Of a stretch of DNA of 64,000 nt, positions 43,177 to 59,228 are shown one piece after another (position 1 is the first letter of the stretch; each line of letters begins with the position of its first letter). Source of the DNA: Salvia splendens. Its lineage: Eukaryota; Streptophyta; Magnoliopsida; Lamiales; Lamiaceae. Under the pieces are notes generated by a model, which saw only the letters and a list, made by a program, of their open reading frames with translations, ran no database searches and was not told where the DNA came from. The position numbers and the translations under genes were made by a program. The DNA lies in the NCBI RefSeq assembly GCF_004379255.2, contig NC_056034.1, forward strand, positions 39,104,887 through 39,168,886, written 5' to 3'.

Positions 43177-44090
43177 TGTTGAATCGTGCGCGAGGTGAGT
43201 CTCGTTTGATAATGTCCTCAAGAGGAGCTTGGACAATGTTTTATCATTCGGAAACTGGCCAGTTGGAATTTAATTATTCCATGAATAATAAATAAATGTT
43301 TCTTGCTAAGTCCACTCCTGGAATTGATAAGATGTTAATTAATTAAGTCCATAGCAGACTTTAATTAATTAATGGACATTTATATCTTAAGCGCGGGAAT
43401 AAATAATAAACAAAATGGAAACCCGGATTACTTGTAATTTCGGATTTGGATGGGGAGGTCAATATTACTTCTGTAGTGGCTGCTCGTAATATTTCAATAT
43501 AAGCTTGTATTAAATTATGGGTTCAATTTAATTAGTAAAAAGCTAATTGGGGGAGCCCATATCCAAAACCTTCTATAGATCCCTGACTGGGCCCAATATG
43601 AACTTAATATAAATAGGAGAATAAATGAGACAGAAAACACAATTTTTAAAGATGAAATTTTCGTCCCTTCTCTTTTTGAAGGAGGACGAAATTTTCTAAT
43701 TTTCTCCTCCGTGAGTTTTTCAGCTCCTCCTCCGTGAGAAAGTTCTGTCTCTTTATTCGAGTCTTAGTATTTTGATAAGATCAGCCCACCTTGATATCGA
43801 GATACAGTTCGGGAACCAGTCAGAAGATCCGTGGTTTAGCATTGAAGATCACCGTGGAGAAGGCGCGAGCAATTGACGATTCTTTGGAGAATCAAATCGG
43901 TAACTCTAAACCGTAGAATTCATGTTTTAGGATTTATATTCTTTAAGCATAAATGATTTGTGTTCTAACTTGCAATTCTGTGTTAACATGTAAATAGATT
44001 AATCCCATAACCTGTCAAATAGATCCTACGTCTAATTTATTTGTTTTGTACAAGTCTTCCGCTGTGCAAGGAGCTCCAAACCCCATCAAT
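43177..44090 (+). mobile_element. LTR-like stretch, probably a copia-type solo LTR
   Basis: It starts TGTTGAATCG, has a TATA box (AATATAAATAGG near 43604) and continues with a leader and a T-rich stretch ending in TCTTCCGCTGTGCAAG. This arrangement resembles Ty1/copia LTRs in plants. I could not find a clear target duplication, so the limits are approximate. Confidence 0.45.
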
Positions 44091-44500
44091 GATGACATCC
44101 ATAAATCGAGAAATATACTATTAATAATAGTTAATTATATTAAAAAATATTAATTATATAAGGTTGGCCTCTGATGGACCGTTCATAGGCTGGGCTGGTC
44201 TTGGATCTAGGCCATGCCTCAGATGGTCTTAGGCCCGAGCCAGGTCTGGGTTTATAAAATAGCCCAAATAGAACCACTTAAACCAATGAGCTCAGCCCAT
44301 TCCATTTCACAGATGGGCTGGGCAAAGCGGGACAGAGCCGGCCTGACACGACAAAATATGACTCTTATTGAGGGACACAGATAATATTCCCCCCGTCCAC
44401 CATTAGGAGTTTCATTCTTTGGTGGCACGAGTTTTAAGAAATGATAAGATACGTGGGTGGAAAAAATTTAATGGAATATGAATCTCACTTCTATATATTA

Positions 44501-44825
44501 CTCCCCCCGTCCCAGTTTAGGAGTGCAATTTAGTTAGGGCACGAGTTTTACGAAATTGTCAGAGTGTGTAATAAATGAAGTGAGGTAATGGTTGTTGTAG
44601 TGTGTAATAATTGAAGTGGGGTAATAGAAAGTGAGACCCTTTTGACTTTTTGTATGTTTAAGATTTTATTTTGTTTTGTTTTTATGAAAGTAATGGCATT
44701 TGAGTGTAAATTTCATCAACATGAGGTTAAATTTTATGTCCAAATATGGTAAATTCTAAATGAGACTCTTAAACTGGGACAAACGAAAATGACAAAACAG
44801 GACTCTTAAACTGGGACGGAGAGAG
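44501..44825. mobile_element. Stowaway-like MITE
   Basis: CTCCCCCCGTCCCAGTTTAG at the left and the complement of CTTAAACTGGGACGGAGAGAG at the right, flanked by TA. Confidence 0.8.
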
Positions 44826-44877
44826 TAGTTTTAAATGAAATGCGAATGAAATAAGTTAGTAGAATGTGAGACCCTAT

Positions 44878-47800
44878 TAGACGTCACCACGGTTCGGGAA
44901 CCGGCGGTTCACGGTTTGGAACCGCCGGTTCCGGTTTAAGAAAAGCATGAACCTGAACCGGCCCGTCCTAGGTTCGACGGTTCCAGTTCCTGAACCGTGA
45001 ACCGGCGGTTCATCTAAACCGCCGGAACCGCCGGTTCCTATCCGGTTCCGGGCCGGTTCGGCGGTTCATGTTATTTTTTTTTACATTGTAATTCAAGTAA
45101 AAAATGTAAATATACTTGCATAAATAAAATTAGAATAAAGCGATGTACAAATGCAATTTTATTGATACAAATTACAACTTCAAAAATTACAAATTACAAC
45201 TTTAAAATTACAAATCACAACTTTAAAATTACAAATTACAACTTAAAATTTACAAATTACAACTTAAAAATTATAAATTACAAAAGACTTAAAGTCTTGA
45301 TTACAATTTACAAATTACATATTCGAAACAAAGGGGAGAAAAAAGAAATAAAGGAAAAGGACTTGAGCTCAACATAAATTTAAAATTTAAGTTGAGATGC
45401 CTACGTATCCTTAACGCTCAATTGCATTTTGGAATCAAAGTCCACGTAGTTCTCTTACCTTGCTTACCTATTTGGCTTGATCGGAGGAATTGGCCTACTC
45501 TTCTTCGTCGGGGAAGTAGTCTTGGTCGGGTTGTACTACTTGATTGTCCCAATCCGGTTCTTGGTCTCTAATTTTGGCGAAGCACCAATCATCAAGTAAC
45601 ATGGTGGCTTCCATGTTTTGCCCCGTGAGTCTACTTCTTCTGTCGTCCAAGACGTTGCCTCCAACACTAAAGGCGGACTCGACGGCGACAGTGGAAGCCG
45701 GAACCGAAAAGATCTCCTTGGCCATTGATGCAAGGATGGGAAAATCTTTCTCGTGTGATCCCCACCAATCTATGACGTCGATTCGTTGGGGAACGAGACC
45801 TCCTTCTTCATCATTGAATGAAAAGTGTGAGTCAAAATATAAATCTACCTCACTTGCCGAATTTGCCGTCCTTCCTCCGCTGCTGTAGCCGTATAGGTCC
45901 GCCAATTGGGAATGGGCGTCGGAGTCATCAACTTGGAAGAAGCCAAAGTTATGTGTTTGACGGGGAGGTCTACGTCTCACTTGGTGGGTACTGTTGTACT
46001 TGGCTTCGTAATCGTGAAAGAGAGCCCGCAAGTCGAACTCAAAACTTCTTTGCAGGGTTGGGAGGTGAGGGAGGTTTATTTGGAATGTTTGGGCTAGGTT
46101 TATGTAGTTGTCGTCGTCCTCGTCATTCGATTGCAAAGCTCGGAGTGGTTGAAGATCAATAGAAGCCAAATTGTTGTAATAAAATTCTAAAATTTTTAAA
46201 GTACCAACTAGTCTCCATTTTGGATCCAAAACTTTTGCAAGCAAAAAAACCGTTGGGATCTCATTGAAATACTTGAGCCATTTTTCAACCATGTAATATA
46301 AAACACACATTAATTCAAGATTATTTGCGGAATTTTTCATTGCAGTTTTAAAACCCAGTGATATGTACATGCAATGTTCTAAAACACGAACGGATGTGCA
46401 ATAATACACACCCGATAACTCAACGGTGGCATTTCTAAAACCTTTGAATAATTTAAATAAACTCATGTTTTGATCCCAACAAGAAGATGTTAGATATAAA
46501 TCATCTACAGGGAAAGTTCTATAAAAATCAACCAAATATTCTATATGCTCTAATGTAGAATGCAACATATCAAATATAGAGTTTCATCTAGTAGACACGT
46601 AAGTAAAAGTTGTGTACCTTATTTTCTTCGAATGACAATACTTCTTCCACGCCTTGCCAATTTGAGGCTTCCAGTGGATCAAGGATACAACTGTTGTAAT
46701 AGGTTGATTTTGTCTTTGCCATAAAGACAAAACATCTTGTACACATAAATTTAAATTATGACAAATACATCGTTGGTGAAAATACTTACCACTTATCACC
46801 GGGGAGCAAGCCGCAATTAAATCGGGTATACTTGCAGTGTTAGCGGTTGCGTTATCAAAACCAACCGAAAATATTTTGTTGCATAAATCATAATCATTCA
46901 AAACTTGAATAATTAAAGATGCAATTGCTTGTGCGGTGTGTGGTGAAGGAAATTGTCTAAAACCAATTAAAAGTTTATTTAAAGACCAACTATTTTCTAT
47001 AAAATGACATGAAATTCCCATGTAAGAATTTCTTTGAAAGAATCCGTCCACACATCAGATCAAATATTAACTTTGTGCCCCAAGTTAGATAGAAATTTTC
47101 CAACGTCTCTTTTTTTTTGTCAAAAAACTGCCGGTTGTTAGATCTTTGAGTAGTTGAGGGGGAAATTCTTTTTGTAGCAACATTAAATGCGGTTTGCATA
47201 GTAACTTCATATTTTTTGTCATTAAAAAAATTAAATGGAAAATGCTTCATTGACGCCCATCTTACCATAGCATCGATAACATTTTTGGGATCATATTTAA
47301 ATAGAGGCGTACCTGTTTGAGACGATGAGCCGACAGTGAAGTTTATTTGGCTTTGGGACTTAGTATGCCCATATTCCACGGGGTGTTTTGTCTTCAAATG
47401 GCGATGGAGAGTACCATATCCCCCACCGGTTCCAAATGGATTGACTTTCTCACAATAGTTGCAATATGCTTTGAACTCATTTGTCTCCACGGCAGTGGTC
47501 GGATCATTAGGATTTGAAATTACCACCGGGACCTTCTTGTAATGTTTGGTGAAAATATCGGATTTCAACTTTGGAGGCATCTTCTTCTTTTGTCGTCCTG
47601 AAGAAGGTGGAGCATCGGCCTCCTCATCATTTTCGCCAACTTGGCCGGCGCTAGAAGGGGGAAATTGATGCGATCCATCATCGCCTTCGTCCGATGATAG
47701 ATTCACATCGTATTCGAATTGCGAAGCCGAATGTGAATGCCCCCCTTGTTTGTTGGTCGTCGTCGGCGAGGGCAAGTAACAAGGCCGCATTTCAATCTTC

Positions 47801-48545
47801 TTCATCCTACGAAAATTATACAACTAAGTAAAAATACTAACACAAAAATAAAACACATAGACATATAGATGTTAAAAAATGAAATTATGAATTTAATAAA
47901 AATGAATTAACAAAAAACATAAACATATCAGAACTTACTTGCGCTCGAAGAGTGGCTCGCCTTCCCACCTCCTCCACAACTTGGGCTCTAGTAGGGGCAC
48001 GTCGACGACGAGTATCACTTTGATCTTGGGCAATTCCCTTGCCCCGATCACCACGACGACGAGATGAAGACATGATATTTATGGAAATTGAAAGTGGAGA
48101 ATAGAGAGTAGTGTGATTGTGTGAATATGATAACGTGAACAACGTGAGTAAATTATGAGTGCAAATAACGTAAACAACTTGAGAGAATAAGGATGGAGAG
48201 ATTGAGAAGAGAAATTCTTATTAACACAAGAATGGGGTGAGTAGAAATGAAGAGGAGAGGGGTATTTATAGGGGAAAATTGTGATTAAAAAAAAATTTCA
48301 AAATTTCAAAATTTTGAAAATCCGGCTTTCGTCAACGGTTTTCTGATGAAAACCGGCGATTTCTGAACCGGTTTCTGAAAAGGCTAGGGGTAGGTCGGAA
48401 ATAGCATGAAAAGTTGTCGGAAACCGCCGAACCGCCGGTTACGGTTTGTCCAAAAATGAAACCTGAATTGGCGGTTCCGGTCACGGTTTGAACCGCCGCC
48501 GACGGTTCCGGGCAGGTTCAGTTCGGTTCGGTTTGGGGACCTCTA
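44878..48545 (-). mobile_element. hAT DNA transposon with decayed transposase
   Basis: An 8-bp duplication with one change (GACCCTAT 44870-44877 and GAGCCTAT 48546-48553) flanks it. The ends are inverted: TAGACGTCACCA and TAGAGGTCCCCA. Both subterminal regions (44885-45070 and 48340-48535) carry many copies of GGAACCGCCGGTTC-like palindromic motifs, the usual transposase-binding arrangement. Small AT-rich direct repeats lie at 45165-45290. The transposase gene runs on the minus strand and is broken. Confidence 0.88.
45495..47823 (-). pseudogene. hAT transposase pseudogene (BED finger, RNase H-like core, hATC)
   Basis: Reading minus, the first segment (47823-46990) has a BED-type zinc finger (C-N-Y-C ... 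L-H-R-H-L-K-T-K-H) and Lys-rich basic stretches. The second (47051-46584) continues the transposase core in another frame. The third (46568-45495) ends with the hATC dimerisation region (W-W-G ... F-P-I-L-A, S-A-F-S-V-G-G). A frameshift and an in-frame stop lie near 47055-47090, and a UAG lies between segments two and three, so the gene cannot give a full transposase. A possible upstream exon with an Arg-rich start lies at 48073-47938 with a donor after it, but joining it in phase fails. Confidence 0.85.
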
Positions 48546-48619
48546 GAGCCTATTATCATGTATGGTAAAAGTGAACCCGGACTCCTATTCACAGACGGAC
48601 TAAAATGAAAAAACGGAAC

Positions 48620-49579
48620 TGATGCGAATCCACAAGTCACGCATCATTTGATCAACCCCACCAAGGACATCCATCGACCAATGACGAGGGGAATGACAAA
48701 GAAGATACAAGACAACTTAAGCACATTCATCCGTGGATTAAGCTCCTCCGAAGATAATGCTCGAGTGGGGAACAACCAGAAGCTAAGCATGGTGCTCAAG
48801 GCCTCGTTGGAGGAGGGAACGGAAGCGATGTTCGTCTAAGCGTTTCTTATGGAGTCATTTACTCCTCACTACGCGCCTTTCGTGTAATGGCCATAACTCT
48901 CTCATCCGGACTCCGATGGGAGCGTGCAAGATACTCACGCGAAGCTCTTTCGAAGACGAAGATAGTGTTTTTGGAGGATTCCAGAGAAAACGCCTGACCG
49001 GGCGATTTGCAAGGGGAAACGCCCGACCTGGCGTTCTGACAGTTTTTGGTCGCGAACTCCACAGAGTTCGCCCGACCGGGCCTTTTGTATGAGTACAAAC
49101 GCCCGACCGGGCTTTTTGCGCGACCTGCGTTTTGAACTCTTTTTGACTCTTTTGTTTAGCACTTTTATCCTCTAGTATAAATACCCATGTCTAGGGTTTT
49201 TGCTAGAAGCTTTGAACATTTTGTAAACCTACCAAAGAATCCATTGTGAGCATTCCTCTTCATCTTTGAAGATTTATCAAAATCCCTTGTGGTTGCATTT
49301 TAAACTATTATCGGGCTTAGATTGAATGTTAAGGTATGCAATTCTAGTTCTTGTGTTGCTAGTTTTGTGGAGCCATTAGATTCTTACTTTGGTGAAAATT
49401 GTCTTGGGTTATCTTAATTATTTTGTAGAAGGTCCATAGGTTCCAAGCATCTATCTAAATCATAACACATTCACCTTCTCCCTTTTCCATCATTTTTATT
49501 GTGTCATTTCTTATTGAAATATTTACAAGAGCAAGTCCGGGGGAATCATATGTGTCTTGAATCCCTAAGATTCACATTA
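48620..49579 (+). mobile_element. Solo LTR of a Ty3-type element, with coding tail and CCCGACCGGG motifs
   Basis: GGAAC flanks both sides (48615-48619 and 49580-49584). The ends TGATGCGAATC and GATTCACATTA are inverted apart from two C-to-T type changes. A 63-codon frame at 48648-48839 (P-M-T-R-G-M-T-K-K-I-Q) resembles the last residues of a Ty3 polyprotein, so the reading frame once extended into the LTR. U3 holds CCCGACCGGG-like palindromes (48990-49130). A TATA box (AGTATAAATACC) is at about 49175-49186. Confidence 0.8.
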
Positions 49580-49742
49580 GGAACTCCTATTGGCAGACTG
49601 AGGGTAGTTTTAAATGAAATGCGAATGAAATAAGTTAGTAGAATGTAAGACCCTATTATCATCTATGGTAAAAGTGAACATGGACTCCTATTCACAGACA
49701 GATTAAAATAAAAAAAAACAGAACTCCTATTCGTGAGGGAGC

Positions 49743-50019
49743 ATTAAACTAACTTAGGAGAATTAAATCAAAGATTCCATTTGAAAACATTCTCAACAAC
49801 ATGGTATGAACGAGGCTCATACACAAAATAAAAAGTATTACTCCGTATTGAAGAGGGGACGGACTGCTGAATGTAACTAACTTAGAAAAAGAAAATTGTG
49901 ATTTAATGTGACATGCGAAAATAAGATATTCCGAGGACATGAATTACTAATAAAATCAAATCCAAACCGTAAACCAGTAACCATCAAAATTGTCACAGCA
50001 AAGGACTATAACACTTAAT
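49743..50019. other. Short region downstream of the uL13 gene
   Basis: AT-rich; it probably includes the 3' untranslated region of the ribosomal protein gene. Nothing else recognised. Confidence 0.4.
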
Positions 50020-53400
<3,381 letters not shown>

Positions 53401-53448
53401 AGATGAGTTTGTGAGGGTGCCGACCCCATTAGTAGAGGCAGCATATGG

Positions 53449-56400
53449 ATGGGTGAAGACGGAGGCAGCTCGACGTCGCATTATGGCACCGATATCGTCT
53501 CCACCCACCGGAGAATCCTACGGTGGAAGCACAGATTCATCACTTGGGGAGGGGGGAATCGGATAAGGCTTCGCCCCGTTGCCACCAATCGACTGGGAAA
53601 CAGGCCTTATACATCAAAATTATGGTGCTCCCATTGCGGGAAACAGAAACACACTTGGGAGACTTGCTTCAAACGACTTGGATACCTAGAAAGGTGGAAG
53701 GAACGACAAAAAGCAAGGGCATCATAAGCCCAAGCGAAAATGACGATCGGGGTGAATGGAGATGGAGCACCACGGCAGAATGAGGCCGGTAACCATGGGG
53801 AACCGACCGGAACTAGAGCGGGGATACGCCAGGAGGCTCCACCGGTTGGCGGAGGCTTGAGAGGCACCGGGAATTTTGCATAATGGACGGAGAACGGAGG
53901 CGGCGCGACTAAAGGAGATAAAGGGTTTGGATTCAATCCAAACCCTAATTTACACTTTGGGAATTTGCATTTTTTTACCCCAGAAAGATATGGAATACAA
54001 AAAGAGACCCCATCCCATTAAGTTTCACCTCCCTGATTTTCCGAAAAATAAAATTGAACCTAAACCTTTCCTGAAATTTGATATTTACCCCAACTTTGAG
54101 TAAATAAATCAGTTTACACCACTACAAGATTTTTTCGCTGCATTTCATGTTTATGATATCACTGATAAAAATTTGAAGGGCTGGATATTTGACTGTGGGG
54201 CGACCGATACCATGACTCCAGATAAAAATGATTTTATTGACTTTAGTGAAGTTACGAAATCATATATTAAGACTGCGAATGGGGAATTGATTAATGTTGT
54301 GGGATCTGGCACGATTAAGATATCACCTACTCTCCGTCTTACAAATTGTTTATATGTCCCTACATTATCTCAGAGGCTGATGTCTATTAGTCATATGACT
54401 AAGGAATTGAATTGTACACTTCTAATGCATCCCGAATTTTGTATATTGCAGGGTATTCAGATGATGAGGATTCTTGGGCATGAAACTGAGAAGTAGGGAC
54501 TCTACTACGTGGACGAGATAGTTCAACATGGTAGTGCGATGCTGGCTCATGGATCCACGAAGTAGGAAACTTGACTGTGGCACCAAAGACTAGGACACCC
54601 CTCCCCTGGTTACTCTAAATTGCTTTATTCGAACCTTTCAATTTCTTCTGACTTTTCATGTGAAACTTGTATTTTGGCCAAGAGCCACCGACAGTCGTTT
54701 AAACCTACAAACACTCTTATGGAATCCATGTTTATTTTAGTGCATTCTGATGTATGTGGTCCTGCACCTATTGTTGGGGGGGAATGACTTTCGATATTTT
54801 GTGATTTTTGTCGATGACTGCACTAGAATGACTTGGATCTATTTTCTGAAACATAAATCTGAAATTTTTGACAAATTTGCCACCTTATTTAAACTGATAC
54901 AAACACAATTTCATACCACTATCAAAACTCTTAGGTCGGATAATGGGAGGGAATCTGTTAACAACCATATGAACCAATTATGCAAAGAAAATGGTGTGAT
55001 CCATCAAACCTCTTGTGCTTATACACCTGAACAAAATATGGTAGCTGAAAGGAAAAATAGGACCATTTTAGAAATGACTCGGGCCCTTATAATTGAATCC
55101 AAAGCTCCTAAGTTTTTCTGGCCGGAAGCTATTGCTACGTCCATTTACCTCATCAACCGCCTACCTACCAAAATCCTTCACGTGAAAACTCCCCTCGATA
55201 CACTATCCAAACAAGCCAAAATTCCCGAACACATGACCTCTTACCCAAAGTGTTCGGTTGTATCGTGTACATTCATATCCCAAAATATGAGAGAAACTAA
55301 CTATCATCCTGTGCAACCAAATGTGTGTTTGTGGGGTATGTGGCGAACAAGAAGGGATATAGATGCTTTGACCCCCACACCAAAAAGATCACCACCACCA
55401 TGAACTACAATTTTTTGAAGACCGAATTCTTCTACCACACCCACCTTAGTAGTCAGGGGGAGAGTATTCCAGATAGTTCTGATGACTACCTAAGTTGGGT
55501 TGTGCCATTGCCAAGCTCTCCAATCGAGGAACCACCCAAATCAATTGTCACTGCCGCCGAGTAGGTCTCTCCACAAGAGCCATCTCACCCAAACCCATGT
55601 GATTCTCCTCCGACGATATCCGAGGTAATCCTTGAACCGACACTTGAAAGTCTAGTTATTTCTGACCCTGTTGATACAGAACTCCTAGAGGAAGATACAC
55701 TATTGATGGAGACACCGGGAGGTTTATACTTCCTCCTCAGAGTACAAGGGAGTTCCACCAAAAAGATACTCCCCTGAGAGGATCGGAAAGAAAACTGGTA
55801 TGGAGTGGCAAATTTTGTGCAAGGAAATCTCACCAAGATGGCACGAGCTTTTGAGGTTGCACTATATGAATAAGAAGAAATCACACAATCAGCCGAAGAA
55901 GCTATGAAACATAAGAAATGGAGGGAAGCCATGCTTACTGAGATGAAGGCACTTATGAAGAAGAATACATGGGTGAAAGGCAAAGTGATTGATAGAGTAA
56001 AGACAATTGGATGCAGATGGGTGTTCACGATAAAGAGAAGGCCAGATGGTACAATTGAGAGGTATAAAGAACGAATTGTGGCAAAGGGGTACACTCAGGC
56101 GTATCGGGTGGACTATGCCGAGACATTCTCCCCAGTAGCCTAGATCAACACTGTGAGAGTTTTATTCTCGATCGCGGCGAATAAAGACTGGTCACTTCAT
56201 CAGTTCGATGTAACTAATGCGTTCCTACATGGGGAATTACCAAAACCCGTGTTTGTGGAACCTCCACCTGGGTTCACCGAGGAGTTTCAAGCAGGAGAGA
56301 TTTGTCAACTCAGGAAGACACTATACAGGTTAAAGCAGTCCCCAAGGGCATGGTTTGAGAGATTCACAGAGGTTATGAAGAAGTATGAGTATAAACAGAG

Positions 56401-56887
56401 TAATTTAGATCATACTCTATTTCTCAAGAAAGAGGGCAAGACATGTCTGATTATTTATGTGGACGACATGAACATCATAGGAGATGATGAGGAAGAAATA
56501 GTTGAACTAAGAAAGAATTTGTTCCAGGAATTTGAGATGAAGGATCTAGGCCTCCTCAAGTATTTCTTGGGAATTGAAGTACTAAGATCGAAAAAGGGGA
56601 TATTCATAGACCAGAGGAAGTATATACTTGATCTATTGGCAGAAATTGGGATGCTTGAGAGCAAGCCAGTAGATACCCCTATGGTGCAAAATCATGGACT
56701 ACAGATTAAGGAAGAGGGAGAACTAGCCCATAGGGAGAGATACCAGAGACTTGTTGTGAAGCTGATCTACCTATCCCATACAAGACCAGACATTGCATAC
56801 GCAGTAGGAGTGGTGAGCCAGTTCATGCACGCTGATGCGAAGCATATTTTCTATATTTTTCCCCTTAGGCTACACATTTTTATGTAA
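53449..56887 (+). pseudogene. Ty1/copia retrotransposon remnant
   Basis: Domains occur in copia order (integrase before RT). A Gag zinc knuckle (C-S-H-C-G-K-Q-K-H ... C) is near 53620-53660. A protease with D-C-G-A-T-D in place of D-S-G-A-T-D is at 54176-54490. The integrase core with D, D and E (F-V-D-D, R-S-D-N-G, A-E-R-K-N) is at 54780-55210. RT is at 55904-56860 with Y-V-D-D at about 56456. Several stops and frame changes interrupt it (54494, 55562, 56141 among others). RNase H and both LTRs are missing; similarity stops near 56860. The copy is dead. Confidence 0.85.
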
Positions 56888-56921
56888 ATTATGACTCATC
56901 AAATCGTGTTTTCATCGAAGT

Positions 56922-57172
56922 CCCTTTCCCAGGTGGCAAGCCAAGTTGGTCGCGTGTTCGACCCCTTTCCCAGCGCTGTTCGACCCCTTTCCCAGGTGGC
57001 AAGCCAAGTTGGTCGCGTGTTCGACCCCTTTTATCCAAGCCAAGTTGCTCTAGTGGCAACCAGCGCTGGATATCCGTGTCCCTTTCCCAGGTGGTCGCGT
57101 GTTCGACCCCTGGTAGACGCAAACAATTTCACCCTTCCTCCTTATATAGGAGTAAAAAAAAAAAAAAAAAAA
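56922..57172 (+). mobile_element. tRNA-derived SINE with internally repeated promoter boxes
   Basis: A perfect 21-bp target duplication flanks it (56901-56921 and 57173-57193), and it ends in a run of about 20 A. The B-box-like GTGTTCGACCCC occurs near 56957, 57020 and 57091, with a partial copy at 56988. An A-box-like segment GCCAAGTTGG or CTCTAGTGGC precedes them. The repeated unit is CTTTCCCAGGTGG ... TTCGACCCC. Confidence 0.8.
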
Positions 57173-57249
57173 AAATCGTGTTTTCATCGAAGTTTAGGAT
57201 GTAAAAAGCTGACTGGAACTCGCTTAAACATTCCATCAAACACTTGGTG

Positions 57250-58684
57250 TGCTATGTAAAAGACAAGTGTTGATTTCTCATTGTGGCATTTCACCAAACA
57301 GTTGGCGTGCACTGCGTAAGAGTTCCAAATTCAGCACAGCAGCAGCAGCAACCACTCGCCCGGGCTACTTCTTCAAGGCGTGGAGATTCCAGTGTATTAT
57401 ACCCGTCCGGGCGAGATTTTGCACTAATTACCACCCGAACGGGTCAGTTTCGGAATGCATAGGGATTCCAGCGCTCTACACCCGCCCGAGTCAATCCAGC
57501 ACAGTTTGAACACCCGTCCGGGTCAGTTACTGAATGCGTAAGGAGTCCAGAATGTGTAGAATTTCTATCACCCGACCGGGTGATTTTTTAATTTCAAAAT
57601 CTACCTGGCCGGGTTGAGCAATTGTAATTGCAAATTAGCAATTTCTTGGGTAGTTTCATTCCTGACAGTTAGGCGGTTTTGCTTGGGAGAAAATGAACGA
57701 TTTGGGCAGCAAATTAAAAAAGGAGGAACGAATCTGGAGGGAATTCCATACATCAAATTGGGAGATTAAGTTTGGATAGCTCGGTGGTGTATGATTTTGG
57801 GAGAAAACAAATTGGTGTGAATTTTGAGTGGAAGTGCTACGTGTTTTGTTGGTGAAGAAGTTAGAAAAAGAAGAATTCTCCAAAGTCAAATCATCATCTT
57901 CAAGCTCCATGGTTTCAAGGATTTCATCTCCGTTATCTTTGTTCTTAGTTTGATCATGTTAGGCTAAGAATATTGTATTGCTCCAAACATGTTGTAGACA
58001 AATTAATTTCATGAATTTATCTTATGTTCATTTCTATCTCGTGTTCGTCCTTGCTACTTGTACGTTGAATGAAATTATCTCTCTAGGTGCATCTTTTGTG
58101 ATAGTTTTACTTTCTTATTTTGATGCCTCTTTAGCTTGAAATAAGATGGACCAAAGTAGTATTGGATTATCAATTGGATTCCTTTAGATGACAAATTGAT
58201 AATGGATGTTGAGCATATTTGAAACCGTTCTTTGAATCTCGCGCTTCCGTATGATTTTTGGAATTGTGGAACTTGGTTTTAAGAATATGTGTATACCTAT
58301 TCTTTGACCATTTGTGTCTAGCATGTTTAGTGCATATACCTTAGTTTGCTTTTAATTGTCCCGAATATTATGAGATAGAATCGAATATATAAGAAAAATC
58401 CTCTTGTTGTCTACAATTGTTTGGAGTAACTTTTATCTCTCTTGTGTTAATTAGAAATTTTAACTCTGTTTCTTTTGTTTTAAAAATCTTTCTCCAATAA
58501 AAAACCTACATCTCTAATGTTTATTATTTTATGTGATGTTAAACAAACTTACATTCCATGTGGATCGACACCTTAAATTACTACACACAAAGTTGTAATC
58601 TTGCAGAAGTGGTAATATTTGAGTTAATTAATTGAACTTGAGTGCAAAATTATTTTGTTTTGATAGACCTAAAATTACACATCA
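57250..58684 (+). mobile_element. 5' LTR (left limit uncertain) of an Athila-like element
   Basis: The right end is fixed by ...ACACATCA directly before the primer site. The left part carries six or seven CCCG-N-CGGG palindromes (57355-57620). The rest is a T-rich leader as in Ty3 LTRs. I could not identify the first base of the LTR. Confidence 0.6.
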
Positions 58685-58689
58685 AGTTT

Positions 58690-58707
58690 TGGCGCCGTTG
58701 CCGGGGA
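58690..58707 (+). other. Primer-binding site of the Athila-like element
   Basis: TGGCGCCGTTGCCGGGGA, five bases after the LTR end, is the site complementary to tRNA-Asp used by plant Athila-type and Tat-type elements. Confidence 0.75.
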
Positions 58708-59228
58708 AGGCAATAGGTTGTTTAACTTCTAGTTTATTTATTTGTGTTTTATTTTATTTGATCTTTCTTTTTATTTTGTAGGTACTTACTTCGTGTTCTT
58801 GGGGGTGAAAGCCATCTACCATATCTGGACTTGAAGACGAAGGAGTGTTTATATTAGGTGATATCTTTCTAATTCTTAGTTTAGTGATTAGGATTTTTTT
58901 AGTTTACACTAAAGCACACACGTTTTATAGGAACTTACCCCAAAGTTGTCGAGAGGTCTCGCTTTCGATAGTAGTGAAATATATTTTGTGTATGTGCTTG
59001 GTTTCTTTTCTGTTGTGCAGGTTTTAGTAATAAAAAAATAGAAATTTGTGAATGCACACAAGATCACAGGGTACACCGCCGTTTGGACTACTCTGTTATC
59101 AAAGAAAGAGAGGGCCGAGAGGTTCATAGATTGAGATTTATCCGGACTATCCGAGTCTCGTTAGAAGTAACCCACTCTTTGGGTCAAGTGAAGAAAGTTA
59201 GGATTATCAAGAGTCAGAAACCGAATCT

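Larger units (their letters stand above)
41796..44354. mobile_element. Probable non-autonomous hAT-like element
   Basis: The flanks AATGTGAC (41788-41795) and AATATGAC (44355-44362) are an 8-bp duplication with one change. The interrupted sequence is a MITE whose halves can be rejoined. Both subterminal regions (41805-41960 and 44160-44350) are dense in GGCCCA, GGGCTGGG and related short motifs in both orientations, typical of hAT ends. The terminal inverted repeat itself is weak. No transposase gene is present. It contains a MITE and an LTR-like stretch. Confidence 0.5.
44390..49602. mobile_element. MITE broken by three later insertions
   Basis: The left end CCCCCCGTCCACCATTAGGAG pairs with the complement of CTCCTATTGGCAGACTGAGG (49584-49603). 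Between them lie a MITE (44501-44825), a hAT element (44878-48545) and a solo LTR (48620-49579), each with its own target duplication. A second copy of the MITE's right half follows directly (49602-49742). Confidence 0.65.

Noticed and set aside
43177..44090. Solo LTR with exact limits
   Set aside because: I could not find matching target duplications, so only an approximate LTR-like feature is reported.
45162..45377. 71-codon Asn/Tyr/Lys-rich frame
   Set aside because: Low-complexity AT-rich direct repeats near the end of the hAT element, not a gene.
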